The position numbers and the translations under genes were made by a program. The notes beneath the pieces were generated by a model that saw only the letters and a list, made by a program, of their open reading frames with translations, was not told the DNA's origin and searched no databases. Positions 57,093 to 64,000 of a DNA stretch of 64,000 bases are shown here, one piece after another. Within the stretch, counting starts at the first letter, position 1. Every line of letters starts with the position of its first letter. This stretch comes from Mesostigma viride (taxonomy: Eukaryota > Streptophyta > Mesostigmatophyceae > Mesostigmatales > Mesostigmataceae), in NCBI GenBank assembly GCA_009746045.1, contig RPFO01000310.1, forward strand, positions 814,234-878,233, given 5' to 3'.

Positions 57093-58129
57093 GCGGCAGC
57101 TGCCAATGCACGGCCTGCAGTCATGCCGCACTGTGCTTCCAAAAAAATTGCCATTGCCTCAATTTGCTTGATTGGAATGGGCCATGCATGCTCAGCATGA
57201 GATGCAAACAGGAGTGCACATGGGTGACAACACGTCATGGACCATCCGCAGAGAAGGCCAGGTGCATCCACACTTCGATGCGATGCTATGCACACTGTTT
57301 GGTGTGGACAGCTGATCTGCGGCAGTGCTGACAATGTTGGGGTGACATTTGCATGGTGACACGCTCTCCTCTTCCATGCATTCTTTGGTACAAAGCCAAG
57401 GGCTTGATCCGTCACACCTTGAGCCCTTCAAGTTTGCCTTGTACAACAGTGAACATTATTTGCCTAGTTTGTCCTAGTTTGCCTGCACAAATGGCGTGTG
57501 GTTTGAGGTTTGGGGAGATCGGCTACTCTTGACTGTGATGCATTCAACTCGGTTACGTGCATGGGCGTTTGGAATGATATCGGCAACAGCTAGGTGCACG
57601 CTACCTGCTTGCAGACGGGCATGTAGAGCTTTTTACGGTTGTAGCTAGCTAGTTATTATCATACTGGTTGTCTCTTTGATACTGTTGCGTGCTACTGAAT
57701 GGCATGCGTGCCAATCCTGAGGGGTGTTTCATCGATAAGTCGGGGAAATGATGGCAATGAGAGAAGATTATCAAGACAGAATTTTAACGAATGATCAATG
57801 GCAACATGGGAGAAAAATCTTCTGATATAAAATGGAAAATACAAAAACAAATCATGCATGCATGCATAATTGTAGTGACAAAAGGTGTGGAAATAGGCCA
57901 TGGCTACATGATTCACAAAAAACCAATGCTGCCTGCCTGCTCTATAGTTTACTACCACAAGAATGAACAGGTTGATGGTGACAGAACACAACCTTGCCAA
58001 CGCCCTGCCTGCAGTAGGCATGGTGGGGTGCTGCCGTGTGGAGTTGTTCAGTTGAGTTGAGTTGATCGAGGTAATTCCCGCGCACGTGGTCAGACAGGGT
58101 TATTAATAGTGGATCCAAACCTGGGCTGG
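57093..58129. other. 3' flank of kinase gene copy C, no gene seen
   Basis: Collinear with the flanks in copies A and B, including the ttgtagctagctagttattatc segment. The empty site of the copy B LINE-like insertion is near 57972. Confidence 0.5.
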
Positions 58130-58317
58130 TGTTACATCCCGAGCCGGACGGTGCGAAAGATCTAATCTTGTATAAGGTGCACTTTAATAAGACAGCATAG
58201 CCGCGTATCCGCGTACCGCGATAGCAAGCCAAGATCGCAGTAAATTGACTAACTGAGCCGCGGTTTATCCTCAGCTAGGCCTTATTATAGCATGATTAAT
58301 TAATCTATAGCTATATA

Positions 58318-59139
58318 CCCTCCTTCAGGCCGCTTCAAGCTGCTCGGCAGTTGGCTTCCCGACTGCGAGGACGACATGACGACACGGATCGGCATGGCGT
58401 GGGCGCACCTCCATGACCACCGCCGCTGGTGGAGCAACCCCGCCCTACCCCGGATCGTCAAGCGTGACCTCTTCAAGGTCGTCATTCTGACGATCCTGAC
58501 CTACGGCGCCGAGACGTGGACACTGATGCAGGAGCTGGAGCAACGACTCGACGGCGCCGTCACCAAGATGCTGCGCAAGGCCCTTAACATCCCCTTTGGT
58601 TTGCACATTAGTAATGAGGATTTGTACGCTGATTTGCCCTATGTTTCCCACATTATTAGGCACAGGCGCCTGGGCCTAGCCGGGCACCTGGCCCGCACAG
58701 ATCAGGTAGATACATCAGATAGACTAGCTGGCACCAAGCCCGCCCAGCCTGGGCGCTATGTCCTCACCTGGCGTGCCCCCGGCCGCGCGCGGCAGGGCCG
58801 CCACCCGTGGACTTTTCGTGATAGACTCGACATGGACATGTGCTACACTAGACGTGACGGGCTCACCCCCGGGCAGCCTCCTGGTTTGTCTGTAATATGG
58901 AGGCAGATGGTGCGCAAGGATAGATGGCAAGTAGTGATGAAGGAGACCACCCCCAAGCCTGTGGGGGCTCCGCGTGTGACCAAGTATGGCATTCATAGCG
59001 ATTCGGGCCGCGGTGCCCACACCCCTGTAACTAGGACCTAGATAGCTTATACCATCCATTCCATCCCATGTTCCCCTCCCACTGAGGACTTATGCTCACG
59101 TGACGCAGTCACGTGTCTATTAATTAATTAATTAATTAA
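58318..59139 (+). mobile_element. 5'-truncated LINE with ORF2 C-terminal end
   Basis: 822 bp flanked by a perfect 10-bp duplication, tagctatata, at 58308-58317 and 59140-59149, with a (TTAA)n tail. It holds an open frame to 59041 with WAHLHDH, LTILTYGAETWTLMQELEQ and MLRKALNIPFG. This is the pattern of the region after the reverse transcriptase core in non-LTR retrotransposon ORF2 proteins. The catalytic core itself is missing. This is the least decayed copy of the LINE family seen as relics at 5460-5900 and 32400-32830. Confidence 0.8.
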
Positions 59140-59625
59140 TAGCTATATAACACGGCATGTCATGAGGCAAATGACATCCGGATTGGTGCCCCTTGGTCTG
59201 AGAGAGTCGTCAACACTCGTTTCATTTATCATCAAACCAAAGAGAATGAATCCATCGTCCTCAGACCAATTTCACCTAGCTGCGCCACCAAGCTGGCAAG
59301 TTGGTGTGCAGGCGCGCCGACATGCGCGCCGACCTTCCAGAGACTTCAGACTGTCGTCAAGCCCCAACAGGTTCTGTCTGACGTCTAGGGCCGGCCCAGC
59401 CCCTAGAAGATCTCGTACTTCTGGCTAGGACCGAAATAACTGGTCCGAAACACACAAAGTACCAAATAAACACACAAATTAAGTCCCGAACTTAGGACGA
59501 ATTCCCAAATATGTCCCGAACTGAGTCACTGATATAGTCCGGCGGACTATGAAAGCAAGCTATCGAAAGTCCCAAACGAACAACAAATGGCTTTCGACTT
59601 ATTTATTGAAGGCATTGTTACGCCC

Positions 59626-60084
59626 GCACCTGGCCCGCACAGATCAGGTAGACACATCAGATAGACTAGCTGGCACCAAGCCCGCCCAGCCTGGGCGTTA
59701 TGTCCTCACCTGGCGTGCCCCAGGCCGCGCGCGGCAGGGCCGCCACCCGTGGAGTTTTCGTGATAGACTCGGCATGGACATGTGCTACACTAGACGTGAC
59801 GGGCTCACACCCGGGCAGCCTAGCTCCTGGTTTGTCTGTAATATGGAGGCAGATGGTACACAAGGATAGATGGCAAGTAGTGATGAAGGAGACCACCCCC
59901 AAGTCTGTGGGGGCTCCGCGTGTGACCGCCTATGGCATTCATAGCGATTCGGGCTGCGGTGCCCACAACCCTGTAATTAACTAGGACCTGGATAGCTTAC
60001 ACCCTCCATTCCAGCCCATGTTCCCCTCCCACTGAGGACTTCTGCTCACGTGACGCAGTCCGGTGTCTATTAGATAATTAATTA
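59626..60084 (+). mobile_element. Shorter 5'-truncated copy of the same LINE
   Basis: 459 bp flanked by attgttacgccc at 59614-59625 and 60085-60096. It is closely similar to the 3' half of the fragment at 58318-59139 (from HLARTDQVDTSDRLAGTKPA onward), has a 4-base gain (tagc near 59821) that shifts the frame, and ends in a (TTAA)n tail. Confidence 0.8.
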
Positions 60085-60121
60085 ATTGTTACGCCCATAC
60101 AAAGGTCTGGGCGCCGTAACA

Positions 60122-61080
60122 ACTGGTCCGACCTTGTCGGGGTGGCAAACAAGTGCGGAGTGTGCACCGACGTGGTCGACCCCTAGCTCGTACAGCGTGC
60201 AGATGACAGCAACTAGGGGGGCCGGTGGGCATGCCAGCGTGGGCATTGAAGGACAATCCACAGAGTGTCCCAGCGGTGGTTTGGCAGCGTTGAGGGCTCA
60301 GCCAAGTATTATTTTCTCAGCCTGACATATAGCCCTCAGAATAACGATAGGAATTTGTGTGCGGACTCGTCTGCCATTACAGTAGAGGACAGCTCAGATG
60401 AGGATTACATCCCCATGTAGTGCTTAATGGTTGGGGAATGATGCAGACGATATTTGTTTAAACTTTTGTGTAATTATTTTTTTCTAATGAGATTAGCATA
60501 GTACTCCGTGGCATGCCTTTGCGCATGACACACAAGTACTTACTTACTTACTTACTTGTGCGCGGACTTGCCTCTGTGTACCTACTCGAGAGATTCCGGG
60601 GAACCGGATTTGTTTGCGATGGCATTTCATTTTGGGTTCCCGGCCTCGAGTTTGGCGCTTTGAACCTGGACTGGTCCGGATCTGACTGGGAAACGCCAAC
60701 AACAGCACGCCAGCAGGTCGACCCCTTGTACTGTGTTCCGATGATAGCACTCAGGGATCGAGTGGGTACGCCAGCACGAGGGTGTACAGGCCGCGGATAT
60801 CAGGGAGTGTCCCACTGGCAGTGGTGGGCACAGCCAAGGATCATTTTTTCAGCCCACATAGCATGCGAATTAAAAAGAGGGAACTGTAAGCATGTTCGCC
60901 TCTGGTTACTAACACTATCTCAAGCACAGGCACGCGCAGACAAGACGGACGCGTCAGATCGCTGAGCTGGCACCAAGCCCACCCAGCCCGGGCGCCTTAT
61001 CCCTGCATGGTCTCCCCCTGGCTGCGCGAGCCCAGGTCGTCACCATTGGACCTTCCAGGACAGGCTCCGTCGGGGCACGT
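60122..61080 (+). mobile_element. Degenerate LINE 3'-end relic, copy C, leading into the 58-bp array
   Basis: Collinear with copy A from about 4733, interrupted by the insertion at 60370-60551. It resumes at tgtgcgcggacttgcctctg (60554) and passes directly into the expanded 58-bp units. Confidence 0.55.
60370..60551 (+). mobile_element. 182-bp retroelement insertion with (ACTT)n tail
   Basis: Present only in copy C. It is flanked by a 15-bp near-duplication (ttgtgtgcggactcg at 60355-60369, ttgtgcgcggacttg at 60552-60566; two mismatches) and ends in acttacttacttac. This fits a truncated LINE or SINE of another family than the (TTAA)n one. Confidence 0.65.
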
Positions 61081-64000
61081 GCTGTCCCTGAGAAGACAGG
61101 CGCGAGCCCGGGGGCATGCACTCATCACGCGTGACAGCGCTATCCCTGAGAAGACAGGCGCGTACCCGGGGGCATGCACTCATCACGCGTGACAGCGCGA
61201 TCCCTGAGAAGACAGGCGCGTGCCCGGGGGCATGCACTCATCACGCGTGACAGTGCTACCCCTGAGAAGACAGGCGCGAGCCCGGGGGCATGCACTCATC
61301 ACACGTGACAGCGCTACCCCTGAGAAGACAGGCGCGTACCCGGGGGCATGCACTCATCACGCGTGACAGCGCTACCCCTGAGAAGACAGGCGCGTACCCG
61401 GGGGCATGCACTCATCACGCGTGACAGCGCTACCCCTGAGAAGACAGGCGCGTACCCGGGGGCATGCACTCATCACGCGTGACAGCGCTACCCCTGAGAA
61501 GACAGGCGCGTACCCGGGGGCATGCACTCATCACGCGTGACAGCGCTACCCCTGAGAAGACAGGCGCGTGCCTGGGGGCATGCACTCATCACGCGTGACA
61601 GCGCTACCCCTGAGAAGACAGGCGCGTACCCGGGGGCATGCACTCATCACGCGTGACAGTGCTACCCCTGAGAAGACAGGCGCGTACCCGGGGGCATGCA
61701 CTCATCACGCGTGACAGCGCTACCCCTGTGCATGAGAAGACAGGCGCGTACCCGGGGGGATGCACTCATCACGCGTGACAGTGCTACCCCTGTGCATGAG
61801 AAGACAGGCGCGTACCCGGGGGCATGCACTCATCACGCGTGACAGTGCTACCCCTGAGAAGACAGGCGCGTACCCGGGGGCATGCACTCATCACGCGTGA
61901 CAGCGCTACCCCTGAGAAGACAGGCGCGTACCCGGGGGCATGCACTCATCACGCGTGACAGCGCTACCCCTGTGCATGAGAAGACAGGCGCGTACCCGGG
62001 GGCATGCACTCATCACACGTGACAGCGCTACCCCTGTGCATGAGAAGACAGGCGCGTACCCGGGGGCATGCACTCATCACGCGTGACAGCGCTACCCCTG
62101 AGAAGACAGGCGCGTACCCGGGGGCATGCACTCATCACACGTGACAGCGCTACCCCTGAGAAGACAGGCGCGTACCCGGGGGCATGCACTCATCACGCGT
62201 GACAGCGCTACCCCTGAGAAGACAGGCGCGTACCCGGGGGCATGCACTCATCACGCGTGACAGCGCTACCCCTGAGAGGACAGGCGCGTACCCGGGGGCA
62301 TGCACTCATCACGCGTGACAGCGCTACCCCTGAGAAGACAGCACGTACCCGGGGGCATGCACTCATCACACGTGACAGCGCTACCCCTGAGAAGACAGGC
62401 GCGTACCCGGGGGCATGCACTCATCACGCGTGACAGCGCTACCCCTGAGAAGACAGGCGCGTACCCGGGGGCATGCACTCATCACGCGTGACAGCGCTAC
62501 CCCTGAGAAGACAGGCGCGTACCCGGGGGCATGCACTCATCACGCGTGACAGCGCTACCCCTGAGAAGACAGGCGCGTACCCGGGGGCATGCACTCATCA
62601 CGCGTGACAGCGCTACCCCTGAGAAGACAGGCGCGTACCCGGGGGCATGCACTCATCACGCGTGACAGCGCTACCCCTGAGAGGACAGGCGCGTACCCGG
62701 GGGCATGCACTCATCACGCGTGACAGCGCTACCCCTGAGAAGACAGGCGCGTACCCGGGGGCATGCACTCATCACGCGTGACAGCGCTATCCCTGAGAAG
62801 ACAGGCGCGTACCCGGGGGCATGCACTCATCACGCGTGACAGTGCTATCCCTGAGAAGACAGGCGCGTACCCGGGGGCATGCACTCATCACGCGTGACAG
62901 CGCTACCCCTGAGAAGACAGGCGCGTACCCGGGGGCATGCACTCATCACGCGTGACAGCGCTACCCCTGAGAAGACAGGCGCGTACCCGGGGGCATGCAC
63001 TCATCACGCGTGACAGTGCTACCCCTGTGCATGAGAAGACAGGCGCGTACCCGGGGGCGTGCACTCATCACGCGTGACAGCGCTACCCCTGAGAAGACAG
63101 GCGCGTACCCGGGGGCATGCACTCATCACGCGTGACAGCGCTACCCCTGAGAAGACAGGCGCGTACCCGGGGGCATGCACTCATCACGCGTGACAGTGCT
63201 ACCCCTGAGAAGACAGGCGCGTACCCGGGGGCATGCACTCATCACGCGTGACAGCGCTACCCCTGAGAAGACAGGCGCGTACCCGGGGGCATGCACTCAT
63301 CACACGTGACAGCGCTACCCCTGAGAAGACAGGCGCGTACCCGGGGGCATGCACTCATCACGCGTGACAGCGCTACCCCTGTGCATGAGAAGACAGGCGC
63401 GTACCCGGGGGCATGCACTCATCACGCGTGACAGCGCTACCCTGTGCATGAGAAGACAGGCGCGTGCCCGGGGGCATGCACTCATCACGCGTGACAGCGC
63501 TACCCTTGAGAAGACAGGCGCGTACCCGGGGGCATGCACTCATCACGCGTGACAGCGCTACCCCTGAGAAGACAGGCGCGTACCCGGGGGCATGCACTCA
63601 TCACGCGTGACAGTGCTACCCCTGAGAAGACAGGCGCGTACCCGGGGGCATGCACTCATCACGCATGACAGCGCTACCCCTGAGAAGACAGGCGCGTGCC
63701 CGGGGGCATGCACTCATCACGCGTGACAGCGCTACCCTTGAGAAGACAGGCGCGTACCCGGGGGCATGCACTCATCACGCGTGACAGCGCTACCCCTGTG
63801 CATGAGAAGACAGGCGCGTACCCGGGGGCATGCACTCATCACGCGTGACAGTGCTACCCCTGAGAAGACAGGCGCGTACCCGGGGGCATGCACTCATCAC
63901 GCGTGACAGTGCTACCCCTGAGAAGACAGGCGCGTACCCGGGGGCATGCACTCATCACGCGTGACAGTGCTACCCCTGAGAAGACAGGCGCGTACCCGGG
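61081..64000 (+). repeat. 58-bp minisatellite, about 50 units, continues beyond the window
   Basis: Units of the type ctgagaagacaggcgcgtac, then cccgggggcatgcactc and atcacgcg, repeat every 58 bp. A variant 6 bp longer (gtgcat inserted before gagaagac) recurs, for example near 61735, 61795, 61975, 62037, 63028 and 63382. The unit is rich in palindromes (cccggg, gcatgc, acgcgt). Copies A and B have a single such segment inside the LINE relic, so the array grew from it. Confidence 0.95.

Larger units (their letters stand above)
58130..60121. mobile_element. Solo-LTR-like element carrying two nested LINE insertions
   Basis: The insertion begins tgttac and ends gtaaca, the inverted ends typical of LTRs, and is flanked by gctgg (58125-58129) and actgg (60122-60126), a near-perfect 5-bp duplication. 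Copies A and B read straight through. Removing the two LINE fragments with their duplications leaves about 690 bp, a plausible solo LTR, with a tatagctatata box-like motif near 58306. No gag or pol is present. A non-autonomous DNA element with 6-bp inverted ends is the alternative. Confidence 0.6.
53396..64000 (+). repeat. Segmental duplication unit, copy C (partial)
   Basis: The third unit runs off the right edge inside the 58-bp array, so its ankyrin gene is not visible. Confidence 0.9.

Noticed and set aside
61081-64000. Repeat protein encoded by the 58-bp array
   Set aside because: 58 is not a multiple of 3, so frames change each unit and short frames end quickly; the precursor is a dead LINE fragment.

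Overview
The window looks like nuclear DNA of a eukaryote, most likely a green alga (Chlorophyta). The lineage is inferred, not proven. The support is short exons bounded by GT...AG introns, G+C-rich coding sequence, long introns, and relics of LINE, DIRS-like and hAT elements. I see no operons, ribosome binding sites, CRISPR arrays, rRNA genes or tRNA genes.

The window is built from a tandem segmental duplication. A landmark (atggatgtgcgaacctag) recurs at 1, 24193 and 53396, giving copy A (1-24192), copy B (24193-53395) and the first part of copy C (53396-64000). Each complete unit has the same order: (1) an intronless gene of about 1150 codons encoding a coiled coil, a Ser/Thr protein kinase, a HECT-like region and a C-terminal RZ-type zinc finger; (2) a relic of a LINE 3' end; (3) a stretch where minisatellites have expanded; (4) a multi-exon ankyrin-repeat gene in which each repeat is one 33-codon phase-0 exon, with a decayed DIRS-like retroelement in one intron and a (GGCT/GGCG)n tract before the last exons; (5) about 1.5 kb leading to the next kinase gene. 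The kinase gene is open in copies B and C. In copy A it carries two frameshifts.

The copies differ mainly by later insertions and repeat expansions. Copy B has gained a LINE-like insertion without reverse transcriptase (11-bp target duplication), a hAT-type element (8-bp target duplication), an 85-bp array and a 78-bp array. Copy A has an 88-bp array of 23 units. Copy C has a solo-LTR-like element holding two truncated LINE insertions, and a 58-bp array of about 50 units that runs off the window. For each of these arrays a sister copy still shows the unexpanded progenitor at the matching place.

How the genes might work together is inference. The kinase/HECT-like/RZ protein combines phosphorylation with two ubiquitin-ligase-type modules. 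Its RZ finger matches the C-x3-H-x15-C-x2-C spacing of the RNF213/ZNFX1 finger, while the HECT-like C-lobe has Glu where the catalytic Cys is expected. With a co-duplicated ankyrin gene beside it, the cassette resembles expanded, fast-changing sensor or immune loci. It is the best candidate here for an undescribed system.
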